A stretch of 37,504 nucleotides of DNA from RFPI01 sp964398195 (lineage in GTDB: Bacteria; Pseudomonadota; Gammaproteobacteria; Burkholderiales; Methylophilaceae), in NCBI GenBank assembly GCA_964398195.1, contig CAYNLW010000011.1, positions 1-37,504 of the forward strand. The letters are read 5' to 3'. Shown here in pieces: positions 7,010 to 15,318 of the stretch. How positions within the stretch are numbered: the stretch's first letter is position 1; every line of letters begins with the position of its first letter. The notes beneath the pieces were generated by a model, which saw nothing but the letters and a program-made list of their open reading frames with translations, did no database searches and was not told where the DNA came from. The translations under genes were made by a program, and so were the position numbers.

Positions 7010-8236
7010 ATGCAAGCAATTTTAAAATCCAGCAAGCTAAATAACGTGTGTTACGACATTCGTGGCCCGGTATTAGCGCGCGCCAAACAAATGGAAGAAG
7101 ATGGTCATCGCATCATCAAGCTGAATATCGGCAATCCCGCTCCATTTGGCTTTGAGGCGCCAGAAGAAATTGTGCAAGACGTGTTGCACAATCTCGACCA
7201 AGCTTCTGGATATACCGATTCCAAAGGCCTGTTTGCAGCGCGCAAAGCGATTATGCATTACACCCAGCAAAAGCGTATCAGCGGCGTCACTATCGACGAC
7301 ATTATTATTGGCAATGGCGTTTCTGAGCTAATCGTGATGGCTATGCAAGGCTTGCTAAATAACGGCGACCAAATTTTAGTCCCTGCGCCAGATTATCCTT
7401 TGTGGACAGCCGCAGTGAATTTGGCTGGTGGCACAGCCAGACATTATCTATGCCGCGAAGAAGACGGCTGGATTCCTGATTTGCAAGATATCGAGAGCAA
7501 GATTACCGCCAATACGCGCGGTATCGTGATTATCAACCCGAATAACCCGACCGGCGCTTTATATCCTGATGAAGTATTAAAGGGCATTATTGAGATTGCA
7601 CGCCATCATGGCCTCATCGTGTTTGCCGATGAGATTTATGACAAGGTGTTGTATGACGGCCGTCGTCATACTTCGATTGCTTCGCTGGCCGATGATGTGT
7701 TGTTTTTGACCTTTAACGGCTTATCGAAAAATTACCGCGCCTGTGGTTATCGTGCTGGTTGGATGATTATTTCTGGCGATAAAGCCGACGCTAAAGATTA
7801 TATCGAGGGTCTGAATATGTTGGCCTCTATGCGGCTCTGCGCCAATGTGCCCGGCCAGTTAGGCATACAAACCGCCTTGGGCGGCTATCAGAGCATAGAT
7901 GACTTGGTTGCACCGGGTGGGCGTTTATGTAAACAGCGCGACTTGGCTTACGATATGTTGACCAGTATGCCGGGGGTGAGCTGTGTTAAGCCGGCTGCCG
8001 CCATGTATCTGTTTCCCAAGCTAGACCCTAAGATGTATCCGATTCAAGATGACCAGCAATTTATTCTGGATTTATTGCTAGAAGAAAAAGTGCTGCTGGT
8101 GCAAGGCTCTGGCTTCAACTGGAAAACGCCAGATCATTTCCGTGTGGTGTTTCTGCCCAATGTAGATGACCTAACCGAGGCCATGCAACGCATTGAGCGC
8201 TTCTTGGCGCAATATCGCAAACGTCACGCAAAATAA
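7010..8236 (+). CDS. alaA: Alanine aminotransferase AlaA-type (PLP, class I)
   Basis: A 408-residue fold-type I aminotransferase very like E. coli AlaA: SSKLNNVCYDIRGPVLARAKQMEEDG at the N-terminus and KLNIGNPAPFGF shortly after. The PLP-binding lysine is Lys240 in NGLSKNYRACGYRAGW, and NPNNPTGA is the cofactor/substrate segment. It should exchange amino groups between glutamate and pyruvate. ATG 7010 is chosen because the N-terminus then aligns with AlaA and AGG lies 7 bases upstream; the longer frame from 6941 would consume the promoter. It leads a run with hom and thrC, an arrangement common in Betaproteobacteria, so a supply role in aspartate-family synthesis is possible. Confidence 0.92.
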   Translation: MQAILKSSKLNNVCYDIRGPVLARAKQMEEDGHRIIKLNIGNPAPFGFEAPEEIVQDVLHNLDQASGYTDSKGLFAARKAIMHYTQQKRISGVTIDDIIIGNGVSELIVMAMQGLLNNGDQILVPAPDYPLWTAAVNLAGGTARHYLCREEDGWIPDLQDIESKITANTRGIVIINPNNPTGALYPDEVLKGIIEIARHHGLIVFADEIYDKVLYDGRRHTSIASLADDVLFLTFNGLSKNYRACGYRAGWMIISGDKADAKDYIEGLNMLASMRLCANVPGQLGIQTALGGYQSIDDLVAPGGRLCKQRDLAYDMLTSMPGVSCVKPAAAMYLFPKLDPKMYPIQDDQQFILDLLLEEKVLLVQGSGFNWKTPDHFRVVFLPNVDDLTEAMQRIERFLAQYRKRHAK

Positions 8237-8270
8237 ATTTAACTTAGTATTTAGCAAAGAAAGTAGCCTC

Positions 8271-9602
8271 ATGGATTCATTAAAAGTCGCTCCGCTTAAA
8301 GTCGGTTTGTTGGGCATAGGCACAGTGGGCGGTGGCACTTATACAGTGTTGCAAAGAAACCAAGCCGAGATTGCCAATCGTGCTGGTCGTCAGATTGAAA
8401 TTATCAAAGTAGCCGACCGCGACTTGGCCAGAGCAAAAGAAATCACCGGCGGCAGCGTAGCCCTGACAGACAATATCGACGAGGTGGTCAGCGATCCCAA
8501 TATCGATGTGGTGGTAGAGCTTATCGGGGGCTATACACTGGCCAAAGACGCGGTACTGAAAGCGATTGCCAACGGCAAGCATGTGGTCACGGCGAATAAG
8601 GCCTTGTTGGCCTTGCATGGCAATGAGATTTTTGCTGCGGCAGCCGCTAAGGGCGTTATCGTGGCGTTTGAAGCCGCTGTGGCAGGCGGTATCCCGATTA
8701 TCAAGGCGCTACGCGAGGGCTTGGTGGCTAATCGTATCGAGTGGTTGGCGGGTATTATCAATGGCACCACCAACTTTATCCTCACCGAAATGCGCGACAA
8801 AGGCTTGGCTTTTGCCGATGTGTTAGGCGAGGCGCAACGCTTGGGCTATGCCGAAGCCGACCCTACTTTTGATGTAGAAGGCATAGACGCAGCGCACAAG
8901 CTGATGCTGATGGCGGCCATCGCCTTTGCTATGCCAGTGCAGTTCGATAAGGTGTATACCGAGGGGATAAGCAAGCTGGCTAGCAAAGATATACGCTATG
9001 CCGAGGAATTGGGTTATCGCGTTAAATTGCTGGGCATTAGCAAGCGCAGCGAGCAAGGGGTAGAGTTGCGCGTGCATCCCACGCTGATTCCAGAAAAACG
9101 TTTAATCGCCAATGTCGATGGCGCGATGAATGCCGTGCTAGTCAAAGGCGACGCAGTGGGGCCAACCCTATACTACGGTGCCGGTGCTGGCGCTGAGCCT
9201 ACCGCCAGTGCGGTGATTGCTGATTTGGTCGATGTCGCGCGTCAGCAGTCTGTGGCACCAGCGCAACGTGTGCCGTATTTAGCACATCACCAAATGCACG
9301 CTGCTGGCGCATTGACCATCTTGCCGATTGAGCAAGTGCAAAGCGCTTACTACTTGCGTTTGCGCGCCTTAGATAAGCCTGGAGTGATGGCCGATATCAC
9401 CAAGATATTGGCGCAGTTGCAGATTTCTATTGATGCCATGATGCAAAAAGAGCCGCTGGAAAATGAAAACGCGGCTGATATCGTGATCCTCACCCACATC
9501 ACTCAAGAGGCGAATATCAATCAAGCCATTACTGCGATTGAAGGCTTGTCTGCACTAGACGGCAAAGTGGTTAAGTTACGAATGGAAGCGTTAAGTCGAT
9601 GA
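8271..9602 (+). CDS. hom: Homoserine dehydrogenase
   Basis: A 443-residue monofunctional enzyme that reduces aspartate semialdehyde to homoserine, the branch to threonine and methionine. The N-terminal Rossmann motif is GLLGIGTVGGGTY, the catalytic domain has GGIPIIKALREGL and INGTTNFILTEM, and the C-terminal ACT domain (YYLRLRALDKPGVMADITKIL, about 350-440) should sense threonine. ATG 8271 lies 34 bases after alaA; upstream in-frame codons overlap alaA and lack a ribosome site. Its stop overlaps the thrC start by four bases (ATGA), so the two are translationally coupled. Confidence 0.96.
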   Translation: MDSLKVAPLKVGLLGIGTVGGGTYTVLQRNQAEIANRAGRQIEIIKVADRDLARAKEITGGSVALTDNIDEVVSDPNIDVVVELIGGYTLAKDAVLKAIANGKHVVTANKALLALHGNEIFAAAAAKGVIVAFEAAVAGGIPIIKALREGLVANRIEWLAGIINGTTNFILTEMRDKGLAFADVLGEAQRLGYAEADPTFDVEGIDAAHKLMLMAAIAFAMPVQFDKVYTEGISKLASKDIRYAEELGYRVKLLGISKRSEQGVELRVHPTLIPEKRLIANVDGAMNAVLVKGDAVGPTLYYGAGAGAEPTASAVIADLVDVARQQSVAPAQRVPYLAHHQMHAAGALTILPIEQVQSAYYLRLRALDKPGVMADITKILAQLQISIDAMMQKEPLENENAADIVILTHITQEANINQAITAIEGLSALDGKVVKLRMEALSR

Positions 9603-11035
9603 AATATATCAGTACCCGTGGGTTATCTCCCGCGCTCAATTTTTGCGATATTTTGCTCGGTGGTTTAGCCCCAGATGGTGGCTTGTATATGCCTGAGCAA
9701 TACCCGCAATTTAGCGATGCCGATTTAAACAATATGCGCAGCATGAATTACGCTGACTTAGCGTTTGCCGTGCTAAGTCGCTTTATCGACGATATTCCAG
9801 CGGCTGATTTGCGTGACATTATTCAACGCACCTATCGTGCCGATGTCTATGCCTATACTCGCGCTGGACAAAATGCGGCGGATATTACCCCCACGCTCAA
9901 ATTAGAAAATAATTTATATCTGTTATCGCTATCCAATGGTCCCACCTTGGCATTTAAAGATATGGCCATGCAGTTGCTGGGCAATCTATTTGAATATGTA
10001 TTGGCTAAGCGTGGCGAGAGCACCAATATCTTGGGCGCTACTTCTGGCGATACTGGCTCTGCTGCGGAATATGCCATGCGCGGCAAAAAGGGCGTGCGCG
10101 TATTTATGTTATCCCCACATCAGCGTATGAGCCGCTTTCAGACCGCACAAATGTTTAGCCTGCAAGACGACAATATTTTTAATATCGCGGTGCGTGGGGT
10201 ATTTGATGACGCGCAAGATATCGTCAAAGCGGTATCCAATGACCATGCGTTTAAAGCGCAATATAAAATCGGCGCCGTCAATTCGATTAATTGGGGCAGG
10301 GTAGCAGCGCAGATTGTGTATTACTTTAAAGGTTATTTTGCGGTGACTAGCCAGAACAGCGAAAAAGTTAGCTTTGCCGTGCCATCAGGCAATTTTGGCA
10401 ATGTCTGTGCAGGCCATGTGGCACGCATGATGGGCTTGCCGATTGATCAATTAGTGGTGGCCACCAATGAAAACGATGTGTTAGATGAGTTTTTCCGTAC
10501 TGGTGTCTATCGCCCACGTGGCTCAGCGAATACTTATCACACTTCCAGCCCGTCTATGGATATCAGCAAAGCGTCTAATTTTGAGCGCTTTGTTTTTGAT
10601 TTGACTGGCCGCGATAGTGAACAAGTGCGCGCCTTATGGGGCAAGGTAGATCAAGGCGGTAGCTTTGATTTAAAAGCCAGCGGCTTGTTTGAAAAAATTG
10701 CCGATTACGGCTTTGTCTCTGGCAGCAGCAACCACGCCAATCGTATGCAAACCATACGCGAGGTGCAGCAGCAATATGGGGTAGTGATTGATACGCATAC
10801 CGCCGATGGCGTCAAAGTGGCATTGCAACATCGCCATGCACAAGTGCCTATGCTGGTGCTGGAAACCGCCTTGCCAGCCAAATTTGAAGACGCCATCGTC
10901 GAGGCGCTAGGAGCGCCACCAGAGCGGCCAGCCACCTTGCAAGGACTAGAGCAGTTGCCGCAGCGCTTTGAGGTGATGGACGCGCAAGTCGATGCGGTGA
11001 AAGCTTATATCGCGGCACATACGCCTGCCGCATAG
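9599..11035 (+). CDS. thrC: Threonine synthase
   Basis: A 478-residue PLP enzyme converting O-phosphohomoserine to threonine. The N-terminal MKYISTRGLSPALNFCDILLGGLAPDGGLYMPE is the class-specific signature of the longer type (E. coli/yeast-like), and Lys120 in GPTLAFKDMAMQLLGN binds PLP. GATSGDTGSAAEYAMRGKKGV binds the phosphate. The start overlaps the hom stop as ATGA, the usual coupling for this pair. No homoserine kinase gene (thrB) lies in the window, so it must be encoded elsewhere. Confidence 0.96.
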   Translation: MKYISTRGLSPALNFCDILLGGLAPDGGLYMPEQYPQFSDADLNNMRSMNYADLAFAVLSRFIDDIPAADLRDIIQRTYRADVYAYTRAGQNAADITPTLKLENNLYLLSLSNGPTLAFKDMAMQLLGNLFEYVLAKRGESTNILGATSGDTGSAAEYAMRGKKGVRVFMLSPHQRMSRFQTAQMFSLQDDNIFNIAVRGVFDDAQDIVKAVSNDHAFKAQYKIGAVNSINWGRVAAQIVYYFKGYFAVTSQNSEKVSFAVPSGNFGNVCAGHVARMMGLPIDQLVVATNENDVLDEFFRTGVYRPRGSANTYHTSSPSMDISKASNFERFVFDLTGRDSEQVRALWGKVDQGGSFDLKASGLFEKIADYGFVSGSSNHANRMQTIREVQQQYGVVIDTHTADGVKVALQHRHAQVPMLVLETALPAKFEDAIVEALGAPPERPATLQGLEQLPQRFEVMDAQVDAVKAYIAAHTPAA

Positions 11036-11059
11036 GCAAATTAAGTCTTAAATAAATCA

Positions 11060-11077
11060 CGCGAAAGCGCTTTCGCG
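11060..11077. repeat. Perfect 18-bp palindrome between thrC and thyA
   Basis: CGCGAAAGCGCTTTCGCG is a perfect palindrome 25 bases after the thrC stop and 30 bases before the thyA start. It could fold as a 7-bp hairpin in RNA on either strand but lacks a T-run, so it is not a standard intrinsic terminator. It might be a protein-binding site or an mRNA processing hairpin. Confidence 0.7.
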
Positions 11078-11106
11078 TCGCACAACAGCAAGATAAAGGG
11101 GGCAAT

Positions 11107-11901
11107 ATGCAGCAATATCATGATTTGTTGCGCCATGTGTTGGCGCATGGTCATCGCAAACAAGATAGAACTGGTACCGGCACGATATCGGTATTTGGCT
11201 ATCAAATGCGCTTTGATTTAAATGCTGGCTTCCCTTTATTAACCACCAAAAAAGTCCATCTAAAATCCATTATCCATGAGCTGCTTTGGTTTTTGCAGGG
11301 CAGCACTAATATCGACTATTTAAAACAAAATGGCGTCAGTATTTGGGACGAGTGGGCCGATGAGCAAGGCAATCTAGGGCCGGTGTATGGCTATCAATGG
11401 CGCAATTGGCCTAAGCCAGATGGCAGCCATATCGACCAAATCAGTCAAGTGGTGGAGGCGATTAAACGCAATCCGGATTCGCGTAGGTTGATTGTGTCGG
11501 CATGGAATGTGGCCGATGTGGAAAAAATGAAATTGCCCCCTTGTCATGCTTTTTTCCAGTTCTATGTGGCAGATGGCAAACTGAGTTGTCAGTTGTATCA
11601 ACGCAGCGCGGATATTTTCTTGGGCGTGCCCTTTAATATCGCTTCATATGCTTTGCTGACCATGATGGTGGCGCAAGTATGCGATTTGCAGCTAGGCGAT
11701 TTTGTGCATACCTTAGGCGATGCGCACATCTATTTGAATCATCTTGAGCAAGTCAATGAGCAGTTGCAACGCGATTTCCGCCCACTGCCTAGCATGCGTA
11801 TCAACCCAGCGGTCAAGGATATTTTCGCTTTCCGATTTGAAGATTTCACGCTAGAAAATTACGATCCGCATCCCGCCATCAAAGCCCCAGTTGCGGTATA
11901 A
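11107..11901 (+). CDS. thyA: Thymidylate synthase ThyA
   Basis: A 264-residue enzyme, the same length as E. coli ThyA, that methylates dUMP to dTMP using methylene-tetrahydrofolate and releases dihydrofolate. The nucleophile Cys146 lies in LPPCHAFFQFYV. RQDRTGTGT-like HRKQDRTGTGTISVFG binds phosphate, and SRRLIVSAWN and QRSADIFLGVPFNIASYALL are invariant regions. GGGGGC just upstream serves as a purine-rich ribosome site. The dihydrofolate reductase gene follows after three bases, so the two recycle folate together. Confidence 0.97.
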   Translation: MQQYHDLLRHVLAHGHRKQDRTGTGTISVFGYQMRFDLNAGFPLLTTKKVHLKSIIHELLWFLQGSTNIDYLKQNGVSIWDEWADEQGNLGPVYGYQWRNWPKPDGSHIDQISQVVEAIKRNPDSRRLIVSAWNVADVEKMKLPPCHAFFQFYVADGKLSCQLYQRSADIFLGVPFNIASYALLTMMVAQVCDLQLGDFVHTLGDAHIYLNHLEQVNEQLQRDFRPLPSMRINPAVKDIFAFRFEDFTLENYDPHPAIKAPVAV

Positions 11902-11904
11902 GCC

Positions 11905-12387
11905 ATGACCTGTTTGTCTGTGATTGTGGCGCTAGCAAAAAACCGAGTGATAGGCGTCAATAACACCTTGCCTTGGCATCTGCCAGAAGACCTGAAGCGT
12001 TTCCGCCAACTGACTATGGGGCATCATATTATTATGGGCAGAAAAACCTATGAGTCTTTAGGCAGACTATTGCCCGGCAGAAAAACCGTGATTGTGACAC
12101 GCAACCCCAACTATCAAGTGGCCGGCGCCATAGTAGTGCATAGTCTTGAGCAAGCGGTGCAAGCGTGTACAGATGACAATGAAGTGTTTTTAATCGGCGG
12201 CGCTGAGTTATACCAACAAGCGCTTAGCCTAGCCAACAAGCTATACCTCACCCAAATAGACGCCGCATTTGACGGCGACGCCTATTTCCCTGAAATCGAC
12301 CTCAGCGCATGGCAATTGATAGATCAACAACACCATCAATCCACACAGGGCTGGGCATTCCAATACTTAACCTATCAACGGGTTTGA
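11905..12387 (+). CDS. folA: Dihydrofolate reductase
   Basis: A 160-residue DHFR that reduces dihydrofolate made by ThyA. The substrate-binding acid is Asp29 in NTLPWHLPEDLKRFRQLTMG, and HHIIMGRKTYESLGRLLPGRKTVIVTRN and VFLIGGAELYQQAL are the NADPH-binding regions. The start follows the thyA stop by three bases (thyA-folA operon). The final codons and the stop are part of an 18-bp tandem duplication that places a second in-frame TGA 18 bases on. Confidence 0.96.
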   Translation: MTCLSVIVALAKNRVIGVNNTLPWHLPEDLKRFRQLTMGHHIIMGRKTYESLGRLLPGRKTVIVTRNPNYQVAGAIVVHSLEQAVQACTDDNEVFLIGGAELYQQALSLANKLYLTQIDAAFDGDAYFPEIDLSAWQLIDQQHHQSTQGWAFQYLTYQRV

Positions 12388-12411
12388 TTTAGCCAACGGG
12401 TTTGATTCAGC
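12376..12411. repeat. 18-bp tandem duplication covering the folA stop codon
   Basis: CAACGGGTTTGATTTAGC (12376-12393) and CAACGGGTTTGATTCAGC (12394-12411) are adjacent and differ at one base. Because the period is 18, the second copy repeats the TGA stop in the same frame. The decarboxylase gene ends only 12 bases further on the other strand. Confidence 0.8.
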
Positions 12412-12422
12412 CAATGTGGCCA

Positions 12423-14663
12423 TTACTGCGCGACGCAGTCCACGTAGTAGATGGCTTTGCCGTCGATTACTTCTTTGACTAAGCCATGCACATCGGTTTC
12501 GAAGCCGGGGAAGCGTTCGTTGAACTCGCGGGCGAAGCGTAGGTAGTTGACGATAATGCTATTGAAGCGCTCACCGGGAATCAGTAAAGGGATGCCGGGT
12601 GGGTAGGGGGTTAATAGCACGGCGGTGATGCGGCCCTCTAGCTCATCAATGGCCACGCGGTCAATTTGCCGGTGTGCCATTTTGGCGAAGGCATCGGTGG
12701 GTTTCATTGCGGGCACCATATTCGACAAATACATCTCTGTGGTAAGACGCGCCACGTCATTGGCTTTGTAAATTTCGTGAATTTGGTGGCATAAATCTTT
12801 TAAGCCAATTAATTCATAGCGCGGATATTTGCTAATAAATTCCGGTAACACTTTCCATAAGGGCTGATTCTTATCATAGTCATCTTTAAACTGCTGTAAG
12901 GCCGCTACCAAGGTGTTCCAGCGGCCTTTAGTGATGCCTATGGTGAACATAATGAAGAAGGAATATAGGCCGGTTTTTTCAACAATCACGCCGTGTTCAG
13001 CTAGGTATTTGGTGACGATGGCGGCAGGAATGCCAAACTCGTCTGAGAAATCGCCATCGACATCTAGCCCTGGGGTAATGATGGTGGCCTTGATGGGATC
13101 TAGCATATTAAAGCCTTCGGACAGCTCGCCAAAGCCGTGCCAGCGTTCATTGGCTTTTAACATCCAAGCGTCGCGTTCCTCTATGCCTTCCTCAGAAAGG
13201 TCATTCGGCCCCCACACTTTAAACCACCAATCAGCGCCCCATTCCTCGTCCACCTTACGCATGGCGCGGCGGAAATCTAAGGCTTCCATAATCGATTCTT
13301 CCACCAAGGCCGTGCCACCCGGCGCTTCCATCATGGCGGCCGCGACATCGCAACTGGCGATAATGGAATATTGCGGGCTAGTGGAAGTGTGCATCAGATA
13401 GGATTCATTAAAGATATCGCGGTCTAGTTTGATGTCTTGTGCGTCCTGTACCAAAATCTGAGATGCCTGACTGAGCCCAGCCAATAATTTATGCGTGGAC
13501 TGCGTGGAGAACACCATAGACTCTTTGCAACGTGGGCGGTCTGCGCCTATGGCATGGTAATCGCCGTAAAAGTCATGGAAGGTGGCATGTGGTAACCACG
13601 CTTCGTCGAAGTGTAGCGTGTCGATTTTGCCATCTAACATCTCTTTGATTTCTTCCACGTTATACAGCACGCCGTCATAGGTGGATTGGGTGATAGTCAG
13701 CACGCGAGGTTTGGCGTTTTTATCTTGGGCAAAAGGGTTGGCGGCAATTTTCTTTTGAATATTCGACCATTCAAATTCCTCTTTGGGAATAGGGCCGATA
13801 ATGCCGAAGTGATTGCGCGTCGGCATTAAAAATACCGGAATAGCGCCGGTCATAATAATCGAGTGCAATACCGATTTATGGCAGTTTCTGTCCACCACTA
13901 CGATATCCCCCGGCGCGACAGTAGAGTTCCAGACGATTTTGTTGGAAGTCGAAGTGCCGTTGGTGACGAAGAACAAATGATCGCAGTTATAAATACGCGC
14001 CGCATTGCGCTCAGAGGCGGCTACTGGGCCGGTGTGGTCTAGCAATTGACCTAATTCATCGACCGCATTACAGACGTCGGCACGCAACATATTTTCGCCA
14101 AAGAACTGGTGGAACATCTGTCCTACTGGCGATTTAAGAAAGGCCACCCCGCCTGAGTGTCCGGGGCAATGCCAAGAATAAGAACCATCAGCAGCGTAAT
14201 GGGTCAGTGCGCGGAAGAAGGGCGGTGGCAAGGAATCTAAATAGGAACGTGCTTCGCGCACGATATAACGCGCCACAAATTCCGGCGTATCTTCGTTCAT
14301 ATGAATAAAGCCATGCAATTCTCTTAGCACGTCATTGGGAATGTGCCTAGAGGTACGGGTTTCGCCATGCAAGAAGATAGGAATCTCATCGTTGCGATAG
14401 CGTATCTCTTCCACGAATTGTCTTAAGCTGGCCAAGGCGGATTCCGATTCGCCCATAAATTCTTCATCGTCTATGGAAAGAATAAATGCCGAAGCGCGAC
14501 TTTGCTGCTGCGCAAACGAGGTCAAATCGCCATAGCTGGTAATCCCCAGCACTTCCATGCCTTCGTCTTCTATGGCTTTTGCTAATACGCGTATGCCCAA
14601 ACCTGAGGAATTTTCAGAACGAAAGTCTTCGTCAATAATGACGACGGGGAATCTAAATTTCAT
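12423..14663 (-). CDS. Arginine/lysine/ornithine decarboxylase (fold type I)
   Basis: A 746-residue PLP enzyme of the large bacterial Orn/Lys/Arg decarboxylase family (AdiA, CadA, SpeC/SpeF). An N-terminal response-regulator-like wing domain (about 1-130) precedes the PLP domain (SWHCPGHSGGVAFLKSPVG, FFVTNGTSTSNKIV, HFDEAWLPHATFHDFYG). The Schiff-base lysine is Lys392 in STQSTHKLLAGLSQAS. The C-terminal domain ends in YYVDCVAQ. Length fits the family (710-760). The substrate cannot be decided by eye; a polyamine role through arginine or ornithine is likely, and acid stress is another option. It follows dcd after 55 bases, a pairing I recall from other Betaproteobacteria. Confidence 0.9.
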   Translation of the reverse strand: MKFRFPVVIIDEDFRSENSSGLGIRVLAKAIEDEGMEVLGITSYGDLTSFAQQQSRASAFILSIDDEEFMGESESALASLRQFVEEIRYRNDEIPIFLHGETRTSRHIPNDVLRELHGFIHMNEDTPEFVARYIVREARSYLDSLPPPFFRALTHYAADGSYSWHCPGHSGGVAFLKSPVGQMFHQFFGENMLRADVCNAVDELGQLLDHTGPVAASERNAARIYNCDHLFFVTNGTSTSNKIVWNSTVAPGDIVVVDRNCHKSVLHSIIMTGAIPVFLMPTRNHFGIIGPIPKEEFEWSNIQKKIAANPFAQDKNAKPRVLTITQSTYDGVLYNVEEIKEMLDGKIDTLHFDEAWLPHATFHDFYGDYHAIGADRPRCKESMVFSTQSTHKLLAGLSQASQILVQDAQDIKLDRDIFNESYLMHTSTSPQYSIIASCDVAAAMMEAPGGTALVEESIMEALDFRRAMRKVDEEWGADWWFKVWGPNDLSEEGIEERDAWMLKANERWHGFGELSEGFNMLDPIKATIITPGLDVDGDFSDEFGIPAAIVTKYLAEHGVIVEKTGLYSFFIMFTIGITKGRWNTLVAALQQFKDDYDKNQPLWKVLPEFISKYPRYELIGLKDLCHQIHEIYKANDVARLTTEMYLSNMVPAMKPTDAFAKMAHRQIDRVAIDELEGRITAVLLTPYPPGIPLLIPGERFNSIIVNYLRFAREFNERFPGFETDVHGLVKEVIDGKAIYYVDCVAQ

Positions 14664-14718
14664 AAGTTACCTTTATCGATGGGCTAGTCTGAGCCTGCGC
14701 CAGAATGACAACAAATTA

Positions 14719-15294
14719 TTAAATCTTGGGTAAAGTCACGCCGACTTGACCTTGGTATTTGCCACCGCGATCTTTGTAGCTGGTTTCGCAAATATCATCG
14801 GCGTCGGCTTCGAAGAATAATACCTGCGCACAGCCTTCGTTGGCATAAATCTTGGCGGGTAGTGGGGTGGTATTGCTAAACTCCAAGGTGACGTAGCCTT
14901 CCCATTCCGGTTCAAAAGGCGTGACATTGACGATAATGCCGCAACGCGCATAAGTAGATTTGCCCAAGCAGACCGTCAGCACATTGCGTGGAATGCGGAA
15001 ATATTCCACCGTGCGGGCCAGGGCAAAAGAGTTGGGCGGGATAATGCAGTAATCGGCATTCACCTCGACGAAAGAGTTAGGGTCGAAGTTTTTTGGATCG
15101 ACGATGGTGCTATTTAAATTGGTGAATAATTTAAATTCATTAGAACAACGAATATCGTAGCCATAACTAGAGGTGCCATAAGACACCAAGCGCTCACCAG
15201 CGCTATTCACTTTCACCTGATTAGGCTCAAATGGCTCTATCATGCCGTGTTGCTCCGCCATGCGGCGTATCCATTTATCCGATTTAATGCTCAT
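14719..15294 (-). CDS. dcd: dCTP deaminase
   Basis: A 191-residue enzyme that deaminates dCTP to dUTP, feeding dUMP to thymidylate synthase. The signature SYGTSSYGYDIRCSNEFKLF and the catalytic region ARTVEYFRIPRNVLTVCLGKSTYARCGIIVNVTPFEPEWEGYVTLEFSN (conserved Arg and Glu) are intact, with the C-terminal YKDRGGKYQGQVGVTLPKI lid. Length equals the E. coli type (about 190). It lies 24 bases after zwf on the same strand, so it may be co-transcribed with gnd-zwf. Confidence 0.96.
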   Translation of the reverse strand: MSIKSDKWIRRMAEQHGMIEPFEPNQVKVNSAGERLVSYGTSSYGYDIRCSNEFKLFTNLNSTIVDPKNFDPNSFVEVNADYCIIPPNSFALARTVEYFRIPRNVLTVCLGKSTYARCGIIVNVTPFEPEWEGYVTLEFSNTTPLPAKIYANEGCAQVLFFEADADDICETSYKDRGGKYQGQVGVTLPKI

Positions 15295-15318
15295 ATCGCT
15301 CTCTTGCCCCCTGCTTAA

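Noticed and set aside
12913..13401. 162-codon plus-strand frame inside the decarboxylase
   Set aside because: Antisense to a fully conserved PLP-enzyme domain and without any family resemblance.
14686..14711. Possible third REP-like unit after dcd
   Set aside because: It shares the CAGAATGACA tail with the repeats at 107-197, but the hairpin is only four pairs with mismatches. Too weak to call.
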